Part shown: piece after piece, positions 43,402 through 54,163 of the stretch
Layout: each line of letters opens with the position of its first letter
How positions within the stretch are numbered: the first letter of the stretch is position 1
Source: Styela clava
Taxonomy: Eukaryota > Chordata > Ascidiacea > Stolidobranchia > Styelidae
DNA length: 64,000 nt
Direction: 5' to 3'
Assembly (NCBI RefSeq): GCF_964204865.1
Contig: NC_135252.1
Span: forward strand, 24,139,383 to 24,203,382
Notes under the pieces: generated by a model
Databases searched by the model: none
What the model saw: only the letters and a program-made list of their open reading frames with translations
What the model was told of the DNA's origin: nothing
Translations under genes and position numbers: made by a program

Positions 43402-46400
43402 ATGCTTCTATCCACAAAGCTAAATCTTGTTTCATACGCCATAACAAAAAAGAAGAAGATAATATTAGGTTTCATTATAACGTCATTTTTCATTGTGACG
43501 TATAAAACAACTAAAGGGAATCAAGATCATATTTATTCGCTCATAAACAGTTTCAAATCAAAAGAAGATTTTATTTTTGATTTCTTCAATCGAACTGAAA
43601 ACGCGGACACAAAGGTTTTCTCACTGGACAATTTTACTTCATACTTCGATGATATATCCAACGAATTGGAAGAGTATAACTTGCCGCTTTGTCCAGAAAA
43701 ACCTCCCGGACTGAAAGGCGATCTTAAAAGGCCGTTTTACTTGGATTTTGTACCACCGACCTTAGAAAAAATTTCTATAGATAATCCAAGGTTGTCAATC
43801 GGTGGAAGATACGCTCCAAAGCACTGTCGTCCACGATACAAACTCGCTATTATCATTCCTTTACGCGGACGCATACGCCAGCTTCAAGTACTCTTAGCGC
43901 ATATGCACCCAATATGGCAGGGACAGCAATTAGATTATACTGTATACGTTATGTGGCAGAGCGGGGAACATCTGTTCAACAAGGCTAAACTAATGAATGC
44001 TGGATTTCTGGAGGCGAGTAAAGGTAAACTGACATTTTTGCGCCAAACATTTCAACGAGGCGGTAAAAATGTAGAAAATGTGATGTCATAATACAAAAAC
44101 TGACTTCATAATTATTTTTATAATTTTGACAGCCATAAGTGCATTCGGGTTTGAATATTAGGGAGCAATAACTTTTCAACGAATAGAACAAAATCTATAC
44201 ATACAAAATCTAAACATCATATATATTCGATAGCCTTTGTTTCCTTTGAGGTCTTTGGCCTAGCCTTAACACATAAATTCTAGTTATTTTAAATAACAAT
44301 GGCCGAAGGCAATAACGCCATTACACGAAACTGGTGAATAGAATAGATGCCATGCGAATCTATGGTCACATTTGTGTAGGTTAAATCCCCTCTCTTCCTC
44401 GTGGAACTCTTAGTCAATTTATTGGACACGTCAGTGTACATAACGATCGTTTCAATCGTATGTTGTTGTTCTTGTTATTCTTCTTCTCTATCGTCATGAT
44501 GAAATCGCTTTTCTCTTCGAATACTGGACCAATTGCTTTGAAATTTTCAGTGGTTAAAGATTACTTTTTTTGCCAGAAGGCTATTACTTTTACATATTTC
44601 AAAAATTTTTGTGGACTTCAAGAGATTCGTTTTTGATGTGTCAGAATAAAAAATAGCGAAACCTTGTGACGTGTCCATACATTTGAGCACAGCTCTCTTG
44701 TATTCGAACGGGAATAAATTGAAAACAGACCTGATTTCAAACTTTCTATTTTATGATTGGCTGAAATGTTAAAACCACGTTTCTGATTGGTTTATACATT
44801 TTTAATGATCAAATACGATTACAAAGATTGGTCAGTTTGTTGAATCCGTGCTTTTAATTGGTCCATGTTTCACAGATCGAAAATACAATTGCTATGTTTT
44901 TCATGATGTCGATATGCTTCTGGAGAATGATGAATGTCTGTACTGGTGCCCAAGTGAAGACAATCCTCGCAGTTTGTCGGTTTACGTTGACAAATTCTAC
45001 CATCGTTATAAATCCTACAATATGAAATGTAAACCAAGTACTTGTGAGTACAAAATCTGACTTTCTCAAACAATTTGCAAATACTTTTTGGTTGCTTTTA
45101 ATAAGGGATGTAAAATAGGTGGTTTAGACTTTTTGAACAACCAAAATGTACGAGTAATTAAATATATGTTCTCAGTAATATACGTGCCTGGAGAACCCAT
45201 CACAATAAAAAGTCAATCCAAGTATTCGAGATTCGATTCGAGAAAAATATTCGATTCTGAAATCAACAGGTGTCACTTTGAGAAACCCAGTACAATCCCA
45301 ACGTTGCATGGTCACATTTTTCACATATTTGCTCTAATTAATTTCAATATCTGTTTCAGTTCCGCGGAATCAAAAGGTTCAATTGTTCGGAGGAGTAGTC
45401 ATGGTTACAAAATCACAATTCATGTCCGCTAACGGTTTTTCGAACATTTACTGGGGTTGGGGCGGCGAAGATGACGACTTGTACTTTCGCTTATGGAATC
45501 AGGGTGGGTTTGCTTTATGTGGAAATAGTTTACATCTCGTGGGAGAAGAAAGTTGATAAGACAGCATAATCATATGATGAACTTTTCTTCTGGTTGCATA
45601 GAATATAACAACCTACTACCTCCAGTTTCTTTGAATAAAGGTCTTTCTCCAATTGATGCTGTCTTGAAAACTCGTTTCGCGAGCCGCACACCATTCAAAA
45701 TCGACACTTCTCTGCGGACTGCAGGTTGCACACCTCTATTTAGTGGATAATTTCTAAAATTTTATTCTTTTTATGTCCATTTTGATAAGTTTCCAATTTT
45801 CCATTACTAGGTAGTTCGTAACCCCTTCTATTCTGATACCAGCTTTGTTGAAATATTTGATACTTCTTTGTTTTTGTCTTCGTGTCCATATATTTGATCA
45901 ATGCTTTCTGTTTATATAGCAATTACTATTCAGAATATCACCTTCCTAATCCTTATGGGGAAAGTTGTTCATATCATATGCTTCAACACCGAACAGAAAA
46001 ATCAAATGCAGAAAATAAAGGGCATTTTGCATTGTTGACTCACGCCATCTCGCGGATGAAATACGAGGGATTAAACACCTTGAGGTGAGACTAATACTCA
46101 AACTAACCGAAAGACGTTGTCTCTAAGTAAATTGTGCAAAGCTTATTTCAAACCTCTGCTGTGAAGCAAGTTTACTGTGCACATTCCCAGGGGTGTAAAG
46201 TGCAACCCCGTTGACAAATATTGCAACTTTAATTTAAAATCCGAACTCCGACTGCGAGACTTATTGTGTTATGAGTTATTTTGGCACTTTCACTACAAAC
46301 AATTAAGGCTCCAGATGTTACCTATAGTGGGATCGGGGGTGTGACGCATCGTGCTAAGCGTTCGGAGCGCGGGTTTGCAGATTTGATTCAGTGGGGAATA

Positions 46401-47335
46401 ATTATGTGTTTATATCGGAAACCTATAACTGGATAACTAATCCCATACCCGACAAGTACTGGTAACCAGACTAGGGGCCGCAGTTCGCCATATGATAAAG
46501 CCGTCTTATCGGCTTTACACTCCCCCGGGATGAATATGTAAATCCCATCCTACTCTAAAACTCAGTTACTGATGGTTCGGCAATATAGCATCCAAAAATT
46601 AGTATCAGCAAGTATTTGCGTTATTCACAAGCCAGCATTCTCATTATATATGCCGCAACTCTATTTATAACAAGGCTCTGACAAACATCTCCATGAATTA
46701 CTCGGGAAAGTTGTACTGATAATATACCGATCCATTATGCCGACATAATGCATTTGTGTCGGATCTCTGCTCAAGGAGTCCATTATTCTAAGTTGTTCTG
46801 TCTGTCTGTTTAGCTGTAGCGTCTGAACTACTGAGCCGATCTGGTTGACATTTCTCAAGTGGGTTATCCTGTCACCCTAGTAATGTGTGTTTCAAAATAA
46901 ATCCTAGTGTTATTTTTTGAATGAAAATTGAAATAAGACACTGTCTTCTTTCCGGGGAAACACGGTATGAGTAAACAATTACACGCAGAACAGTTAAATG
47001 CTTCCGAAGCTACGTCAATTAAAGGATTACTTTTATTAAAATACCTTAATATTATTAATATTACTTCAAATTTCAAATAAAAAAAACCTGTTCCAAAATC
47101 AGATTATTATTTGTACCTTTTTTTGATTAAACTTTTTAAAATATCAACCTTCGACGTTTTAACCCTACTTTACAGATACAAACGCGTGTCAACCAAACGG
47201 GAACCGCTTTTTACGAATATAACCATAGACGTCGGACAACCAATGAAACAATACGTTGACTTCATGATGTACAACGCTACTGACGACGAACTATGTCATC
47301 GCTGGATGCCGTGGTACTCCAAGCACTACAACTGA
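43402..47335 (+). CDS. Beta-1,4-galactosyltransferase-like protein, gene C
   Basis: Exons 43402-44023, 44876-45043, 45360-45503, 45934-46084 and 47176-47335 have exactly the lengths and phases of gene B and join to 414 residues with no stop. Features match gene B: anchor after KKKK at about 20-34, FHDVDML, FGGVVMV, WGWGGEDDD, M327-x-x-H330 and TIDVGQP. Differences from B are scattered substitutions (for instance YHRYKSYNMKCKPS against YRFISYRMKCRPS in the exon 2 end), which suggests the copies have been separate for some time yet remain open. Introns differ from B by transposon content: a 310-bp repeat in intron 1, a SINE in intron 4, and no 37.1-kb hAT. Confidence 0.88.
44402..44715 (+). repeat. 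310-bp repeat in gene C intron 1, also at 29,090-29,400
   Basis: Both copies run from ACGTCAGTGTACATAACGAT through GGACCAATTGCTTTGAAATT to GAGCACAGCTCTCTTGT. Gene B intron 1 lacks it. The 1,020-1,150 part of R1 is a more distant relative. Confidence 0.78.
45150..45280 (-). mobile_element. Decayed TAGGGCTGGGC MITE in gene C intron 2
   Basis: ACGTGCCTGGAGAACCCATC, TATTCGAGATTCGATTCG and ATATTCGATTCTGAAATCA match the intact MITE and the copies in genes A and B at the same intron position. Confidence 0.6.
46330..46556 (+). mobile_element. tRNA-derived SINE in gene C intron 4
   Basis: GTGACGCATCGTGCTAAGCG, GCGGGTTTGCAGATTTGATTC and the tail GGGATGAATATGTAAATCCC are all present, with a shortened middle. 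Sense to the gene. Confidence 0.75.
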
Positions 47336-47483
47336 CAAAGTAGTATGCCCTATTATACGATATAAAGGTCTTCATGCAGTACTGTATAAGGTCCAGCTCT
47401 ATCTCTAAGCCAGAGGACAATGAGAAAGCGTTTTTAAATACACGGACACAAAAGTCAAATGGCATTTTAAAATGTCCCAACGA

Positions 47484-47760
47484 ATTAAACGAGAATATCG
47501 GTCGGGGACCGAAGACTTATCGATCGAAACTGCTGTTTCGATTCATGACTCTATAGTGACACCGCGTGTCTCATCACTAATTAATCAATAACTCGCTTAT
47601 TATACGACATAATTCATCCAAAATCAATAGGCTTCTGGTCCGAGATATGATGAATGCACATGCAAAATTATGAGCACGTGAGATATCGCGTGCATCTAAC
47701 AGACAGACAGACAAATACCTATCAACATACTTACCGATCTAAAGATCGATAAGTAATAAA
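47484..47760 (+). mobile_element. Repeat E, copy 1 (about 275 bp)
   Basis: Runs from TTAAACGAGAATATCGGTC to CTTACCGATCTAAAGATCG and ATAAGTAAT. Matches 49,952-50,253. Near the left end CTTATCGATCG and at the right end GATCGATAAG are inverted. It contains a CAGACAGACAGACAAAT run. The left border is set by comparison with the gene A 3' flank, which continues without it. Class unknown, possibly a SINE-like element or MITE. Confidence 0.7.
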
Positions 47761-48009
47761 AACGTTAGGATGCATTGTCCCCCATTTTATTTTTCCCTAT
47801 TGAAAACAAACCCAACAATTGCTATTCATTATTTATGTGCATCGCCTTTCTTATTGAAAAATGCTTGTCTGAAAAAGTCTGACCCCGATCAGAAGTAAGG
47901 TTACAGAAATACATCTGTGTTAGTGCGCAGCAAGACTCTTGAATCAAATAGTATAGTCATCTTTGTTCCACTTCCACAAAAGCATAGAGCAAGGAAAGGT
48001 AGTTATTTT

Positions 48010-48560
48010 TACGTAACCGCAACTGATAACCAGATGGATGGACTGGCATTCTGTAGCATCGCATACAAAATGGAAGTTTTCCACCCATATATGTATTTCT
48101 GATATAATTTGCAGTAACATTTTTTATTCGCGCATTTCGACTGTATTTATGTTACATCATATTAATTGTAAAAGGAATTATTCATTTTATGACGACATAT
48201 ATATAAGTTATATTACACCATAATGTTTGTTTGTAACGTTTTTTTATGTCATAAAAACAGCAATTTTTAACGTATCTTATACTAGCTTTGAAATTACTGT
48301 GCAATATTTAAAAATGAATATATTTTAAATACATGCAACAATTAGAACATTTATGTATTCAATCAGATAAAAAAATTGAGGGAAACACGGGGTGTCATGC
48401 TTACGAGGCTTCGTAACAAAAAATATAGCAACATTTTATGAAATATCAAATCTCTTAGCCTTCTAGCAAAAAATCTTTAACAACCGAAAATTTCAAAGCA
48501 ATTGGTCCATTAGTCAACGAGAAAGGCCATTTTTTTTATAACAACAAGAATCGCAGCTAA
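48010..48560 (+). repeat. Interspersed repeat R1, truncated copy behind gene C
   Basis: CCAGATGGATGGACTGGCAT, GGGAAACACGGGGTGTCATG and CAAAGCAATTGGTCCATTAG follow R1 at 38,140-38,680, then similarity stops. It sits in the same place relative to gene C as the full copy does to gene B, so it belongs to the tandem duplication. Confidence 0.75.
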
Positions 48561-48863
48561 GCAACAAATTTTAACCCACGCAAAAGCATAACCACCACAA
48601 GGAGCGCAATTTTTAATTTAAAGACGTCATCGCACACAAAACAAAACGAATCCCATAAAGGTCCCAGAAAATTTCGAAACAAATAAAAAGTAATGGCCTA
48701 ATATCGAAAAATACAATGATGTAGTAAATTAGAAAAGCGATATTTTCACAACAAGGAGAATGGAAATGCTAACGTAATGACCAACAACAATAAACGATTC
48801 ATAGGCCCATACTTCGTGTCAAATAATAATAAATTTTGAACTCTGGTACTCTGGTTTTGAACT

Positions 48864-49063
48864 GGTACTCCCGAAGTATATGTGAACCAAGATGGTGGAC
48901 ACCAGAACGTAGTATGTGTACCAGGTTTAGGCAATGATTATATTCCAATTTTCCTTATTTTAGTTCTTATTACGAGTTCGGGGATTAGCTAAGTGACCAC
49001 CGTGGTATTTGTGCCTAAAATTATGACCTAACCCTAACCTGGCACACATACTTCGGGAGTACC
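48864..49063. mobile_element. MITE with GGTACTCCCGAAGTAT ends, 200 bp
   Basis: The left end GGTACTCCCGAAGTATATGT and the right end ACACATACTTCGGGAGTACC are almost perfect inverted repeats of about 20 bp. A diverged relative is at 63,577-63,785, with single ends at 53,390-53,432 and 55,792-55,812. No clear target duplication was seen here. Confidence 0.8.
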
Positions 49064-49316
49064 CAAAACATTACAACACGAAAGACAAACACACAGGACA
49101 GAAAAATCACTCTAATAAATTCTCGAAAAAAGTCCGGCGCGCAATTAATTTTACATGCACGTACAAGGGCATGATCAGGCCAACACGCTTGTCGTCAAAC
49201 CATCACACTCGAGCAGTGTGTTTCGTCATCTTCCGAAATATCTTGTCAAATTTTTTCAGTGTAGGGTTCGATCCCCAAACAAATTGATTAAAAGAGATTA
49301 ATCTGACGGATTCAAC

Positions 49317-49566
49317 CACGGGCGTAGCCATAAATTTTTCAAACGGGGGGGAGATTCTGAAATTTTTATTTTCCAAGTTAGATCGAAACAGCTAGCGGGC
49401 CCGATCGAACGCTGGAATGCGCGTCTTTTTATTAGTCTTGAAGGTCCAAAAAGCATTTAAGCTGCGTAAAATTGATATTTATGATACAGAAAAATGATTT
49501 TATTTTTTTACATTTCAAAAAGGAGGGGGGTAGACCCGCAAAACCACCTCCCTGGCTACGCCACTG
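49317..49566. mobile_element. hAT-like MITE, sister of 25,273-25,499
   Basis: Ends CACGGGCGTAGCC and GGCTACGCCACTG with C/G-rich stretches inside. Flanks GATTCAAC and AATCTAAC agree at 5 of 8, so it is older than the 25.3-kb copy. Confidence 0.75.
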
Positions 49567-49869
49567 AATCTAACCCAGACCAAAGTACAAGTGCTCGCAG
49601 ATCACAAGATAAGACTTTATTTCCTCGATCAATCAAAAACACGCAGGGACGTGTTACAGCGCACAGGATGAACAGACACTACATTCAGATCCTTACAAAA
49701 CAGGATCTGTTGTTTCAGACGGCTAGACTTTGTAATTTTGTTTATCTGAGGTAGATTATATCGTTGTTTTGTAGAATTGTATGTAAATTCACAAAATTAA
49801 CTCTCTACAGCTACGGAAGCTACAGTTAAATGCAATTAAAAACAGCTTTTTAATAAACAATAATTTAAT

Positions 49870-50700
49870 TATTAAGTGATATCTCCATTACAGTGCGTTT
49901 TAGACTGAGTACTGATTTTTATGGTACGCATTCACAGATTCGCCCTGAACAATGAACTAAACGAGAATATCGGTCAGAGACAGAAGACTTATCGATCGAA
50001 AGTTAGGGGATCCCAAAACAGCGCTCTTACTCCATAGTGACACCTTGTGTCCCATCACTAATTAATTAATAACTCGCTAATTATACGACATAATTCGCCC
50101 AAAATCTGGCTTCTGGTACGACATATGATGAATGCACATGCAAAATCTGGAGCAGATTCAATCTCGCTTTCGTGAGATATCGTGTGCATCTAACAGACAT
50201 ACAGACAAATACCTATCAACATACTTACCGATTAAAATCGATAAGTAACCAGCAGTCTATATGTAAAAAGCTATTTTCTTTCGTTTGGCATTGCCTAACC
50301 TTTTTTAGTAATTGATACACTCCGATAAGGCTTATTAATAACTTATAACGATAATAACTTATTACGATAAAATATTCGTTTTCTATACAGGCAGAACGCT
50401 TTTATATTTTTCTTTATTCTCACATATAAATAAGAGTTTTTGATGACGCACATCATGTTGTTTACTGGAGTATGTTGCAATTGACACATCGTTACAAACC
50501 AGCAAACAGCGTCATTAGTCTAATTTCAGACTTGTTTTCGAAAAAGCTCGTGCCAACAATTTTTTACTCCAGGCCATCTAATTCTTGGAAAAAACTTGGT
50601 TGTGTGAACCACAGGTGTTGTAGCACAACAATTAAACGGAGTGAGAGAATAGGAAAATTATATTACTTTGGGATAACCGAAAAGGTCGCAAACAATCATT
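49870..50700 (-). repeat. Inverted copy of the 27,470-27,960 repeat, with repeat E inserted
   Basis: Blocks GTGCGTTTTAGACTGAGTAC, TTTGGCATTGCCTAACCTTT, CAAACAGCGTCATTAGTCTA and CCAGGCCATCTAATTCTTGG are the reverse complement of the other copy. Confidence 0.8.
49952..50253 (+). mobile_element. Repeat E, copy 2
   Basis: From TGAACTAAACGAGAATATCG to ACCGATTAAAATCGATAAG. The copy at 27,470-27,960 is continuous at this place (CTGAACAAGCATTCTATA in reverse), giving an empty site. Confidence 0.72.
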
Positions 50701-50961
50701 GAGAAACCTGTTATAAAAGTCAGGTTTGCCATCTAATTCGAAGAAAATTTAATTAAACATTGTTTTATATCCCTGAGCGTTTGATATCGAACATTATCCA
50801 GTGATACCACATGAATAATGCCTTAGTAATATCATGCTACTGCCCCGCTACCTAAAGTTAGGTGGATATAAGCCAGGTAATTGTCTCGTGTTTTCTGTTT
50901 AACTCTGTCTGGGCTAGTGAAATTAGCGTAGGGACATGTGCGGCATTGCAATAACCTAACC

Positions 50962-51397
50962 CAAAGTTTTCCAAACTTTTTGGGCCGCGGAACCCTATTT
51001 GAGAATTTTAGTTTTGACGGACCCCCATCCAATGCCGTATCAATTTTTGTGCCCAACCAACGAGAAAGGATAATGTTTCTTATACAACACAAACGATATT
51101 AATGGGTGGATGAGGGTGCTTTTCACTGCACAATTTCTCTATTCTCCGAGCAATTTATGACAAGCATAATCGTATATCCGACTCTACAGCAAGTCGCAAC
51201 CTGTATTTTGTCATTGGCCTACCTCACACATGAAATGAGTATTATTCCTTCAATACACTCAACCAAGATGATGCAGCGGTTTTTTGATTGAAATAAACCA
51301 TTAAAGATCGATCAGACTATTTTCATATCGTTGCAGACCCCCTGTACAGTCATCACGGACCTCCAGGAGTCCGCAGACCCCACTTTGGGAAACCCTG
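50962..51397. mobile_element. hAT-like element, 436 bp
   Basis: Ends CAAAGTTTTCCAAACTTTTT and CACTTTGGGAAACCCTG are inverted repeats. A perfect 8-bp duplication ACCTAACC flanks it (50,954-50,961 and 51,398-51,405). No coding capacity. Confidence 0.9.
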
Positions 51398-51513
51398 ACC
51401 TAACCTATGTTATCCCAACCTAAATAAAATGAAAGAAACCCGACTGGTGGGGTAATAGCAGAATTGAATAGATGTGTTTTTTTATCAATTTTTTCTCAAA
51501 TGTAGGTCTAGAA

Positions 51514-51770
51514 CAATGGTTCCCAAACTAGGAGTATTTGCTCTCAAAAGGGTAATTTAATTTGTAGGGGGTATTCCATACGTTAACTGTCTTAAAAGTG
51601 TCATATGTAATTCCATTTTTTATTGCTGGTCTGCGGAAAGGCTGGGTGTGAAGTGTTTGCATTCTGTAAAAGAGCTTTGTTACGTCCAAATGTAGTCGGT
51701 CACGTGGTTAGCAGAGGCATAATACCAAAGATTCATTTTTGATTCAGAATCATTCAACTTATTACCGTGA
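51514..51770 (+). mobile_element. hAT-type end, partner not found
   Basis: CAATGGTTCCCAAACTAGGA starts at about 51,514, followed by a GGGTAATTTAATTTGTAGGG stretch. No right terminal repeat was located. Confidence 0.45.
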
Positions 51771-51903
51771 TTATAATTTTATTTTTAAGAAAGGGGTAAT
51801 TGAACTTTTGCTACTTCGATTTAGGGGTAACGATATTAAAAAGTTTGTCTTTTCTTTAAAAGAGTATTCATAGAAAACCACATACAAGCTGTATATAACT
51901 CCA

Positions 51904-52284
51904 TCACGGCGATATTGGTGTATTCTGCTGTAGATGCTCCCGAAAACCATTAATATTGTGGCGATGGCGAGGAATGATTTGCAGAGTTTTCGCATCCACA
52001 CGTTTATTTATATTAATTATTTTTGGATATTTATTTTTGATTAATTTACTATTTGTGAGCGCACATTCATTGTTGTAAAATGAACTAGGACATTTAGAAT
52101 CGTTAGGAAACGGACCATATTGAGTCATCCAAACATTCGCAAGTCGTAGAATTCCATTTTCGTTTACACTAGCGTCAAACGGGGCTCGTCCAGGCGCGGG
52201 GCGTAGAAAAAACGATTTCAGCTTCATAAGCTTCTTAAAGCCATTCGGACTAGCTCGACAACACAGAATTTTGCCTTTGGGCAT
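51904..52284 (-). CDS. Unidentified ORF or exon, partly duplicated at 61,856-62,050
   Basis: A minus-strand frame of 126 codons from ATG 52,284. The first 60 or so residues are repeated with three or four substitutions at 62,050-61,856, where the frame then ends. The central part (VWMTQYGPFPNDSKCPSSFY, then NNECALTNS) has a C-x(7)-C-x-LT pattern that reminds me of the N-terminal half of animal alpha-1,3-fucosyltransferases, but there is no downstream catalytic exon to support this. An overlapping frame (ATG near 51,995) encodes a hydrophobic stretch LAIATILMVFGSIYS like a type II anchor. I cannot name the gene, and it may not be one. Confidence 0.3.
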   Translation of the reverse strand: MPKGKILCCRASPNGFKKLMKLKSFFLRPAPGRAPFDASVNENGILRLANVWMTQYGPFPNDSKCPSSFYNNECALTNSKLIKNKYPKIININKRVDAKTLQIIPRHRHNINGFREHLQQNTPISP

Positions 52285-53639
52285 CCATACAGACTTTGTT
52301 TAAATTAGAACGAACGATTAGAATGAGTCTTCTAAACAGAAAAATGTTGGTATTTCTGCGGTTAGCGTTAGATTAAGAAGTTTAGTTGCGTAGGCTGTGG
52401 CTAAGTCAGCAATTTCCAACTACAGAGGAATTTAGTTGTTTTCGGAAACGATATACAAAAATATTACCTATAGTTTTACTAATATTGTCCAATTATTTTG
52501 GACTATTGCTACATACAGGTGTACATAGAGTCGCTTTTACAATTTCTCAATATATCTTAACCAGGTTTGTTGTTTTTAATCAGCCATTGTTTAAGTATTT
52601 TTACTTCATTTAATACACCTGTGAGGGCCAAAACAATATGTGGCATCGATAAACTCCTTTTGCATATTTAAAAAAAATCTTAAGACTTTATGGACGCCCT
52701 ATATATCGTATTAATATAACGATGTATAAGGACACAGGAAAGAAATATTGAATAAATAAAGGAAACGCGTTTTTACGAATAGTAATGAAGGAATAAATAA
52801 TTCCAAAATAGACGAAGGATGGAATTTATAGGAAAAGGTTTTCAACCGCTGGGTAAAATGAATAGAAAGAAACGTCATCTGCTTAGTAATTTTACTCCGA
52901 AGACGACTGATTTGTCAGACTAATTACTTAGACAATTACGAAGGCACAGCAATTTTAAGATACCGGCGCGTGATTGCTTGCTATTTCTAACCCCAATTGG
53001 ATAATTAATGATTTTCCTATTTTTAGCGTTGGAGGGGGTGTTTTTTTGGTGAGGGCTTTGTCACAAAATCCCCGAAAGTAGTTTTTTGTGTAGATTTTAT
53101 GCAGAGATAAATAACATTTATGTTAAGTTTTAAAATTATTCATACATCTGGTTTTGTTCAACACATTGTGGCTTGAATGGCGGAGAAAGCCGTAACCGGT
53201 TAACTAGCGGTGTGGATAAATTAAGTTTTCAAAACACAACACAAGGGGCTAAACTTTAGGCAAAAAACTAACAATTAACCGTAAACTATTCAGCTAATGT
53301 GGGTGGTAAATCGAGGTCAATGGAGAGCAATTAGTATGGCCGTTGAGTGCTTGTTGTATTTATTACTGCCAACACAACTAAACAAAAATAGTTACCTCCA
53401 TATTGGAACACATACTTCTGGAGCGCCGTAAATTGTACATAGCTATGGGCCGAAAAACTCAGCGAAGATATCAAATGAAATTTTGACAGGATATTAAAAC
53501 GATGAGATTGGTGGTCGCTAGCAAAGCCGCAATGAAAGATATTGAAAATAGTGTTTCCCAAATATTTTAAGTTCGCGACCCACTTTCAATGCCATTTTCT
53601 TGAGATGGGAAACCATGTATTTACACGCAATTTACTATT
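52086..53639. repeat. Segmental duplication, copy 1 (upstream of gene D)
   Basis: From ACATTTAGAATCGTTAGGAA to ACACGCAATTTACTATT the sequence matches 61,856-64,000 with few substitutions and some indels. It includes a GTGAGGGCCAAAACAATATG block related to the 12.2-kb MITE and a hAT-type end GTGTTTCCCAAATATTTTA at about 53,552. Confidence 0.9.
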
Positions 53640-54163
53640 GTTGCGAAACATGAGCTTGCGTATTGGATATTATCAGATCAAATGGAGGCGACAAGCTCAC
53701 GCGCATACAGACTTGATCGACAGTTGAACGACCTTCCTTTGAGTTTAAAAAGATATTAGGTGACACAGAGGCCTATCAGCAACGTTCATGTCGCATCTAT
53801 TTCGGGGCATATATACTCACATACCGTATATATGAGGAAAAAAGCGTGAATAATCGTTGCATAAAAAAAGCACGCGCACCGATTCATATACCGTCTATAA
53901 CTGATTTGGTCAAACTGCGGTCTAACTAAAATCAAATTTTGCGGTTTTAAATAAAATAGCTCAAGCCACTTGTTGAGTTAAAATCTTCGCTATATTATTT
54001 TAATCCACGGGAACCCTTTAATATGACATACGGGAACACTTTTCTATGATCTTCGTGTCGAAATTTAGGTCAGCTAGTGCTATATCATACCTATGCTATG
54101 ACACACTATAACGTTTTTTATAATATTTTAATACATTTAAGAAGCAGTAGCCGATGTTATATA

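Noticed and set aside
47730-47760. Helitron 3' hairpin at the end of repeat E
   Set aside because: The GATC-taaa-GATC stem is present, but the following bases are not CTRR and no TC start or A-T target was found.
54077-54163. Upstream start for gene D at the in-frame GTG (54,077)
   Set aside because: GTG is not a usual animal start, and the ATG at 54,164 puts the membrane anchor at the right distance from the N-terminus.
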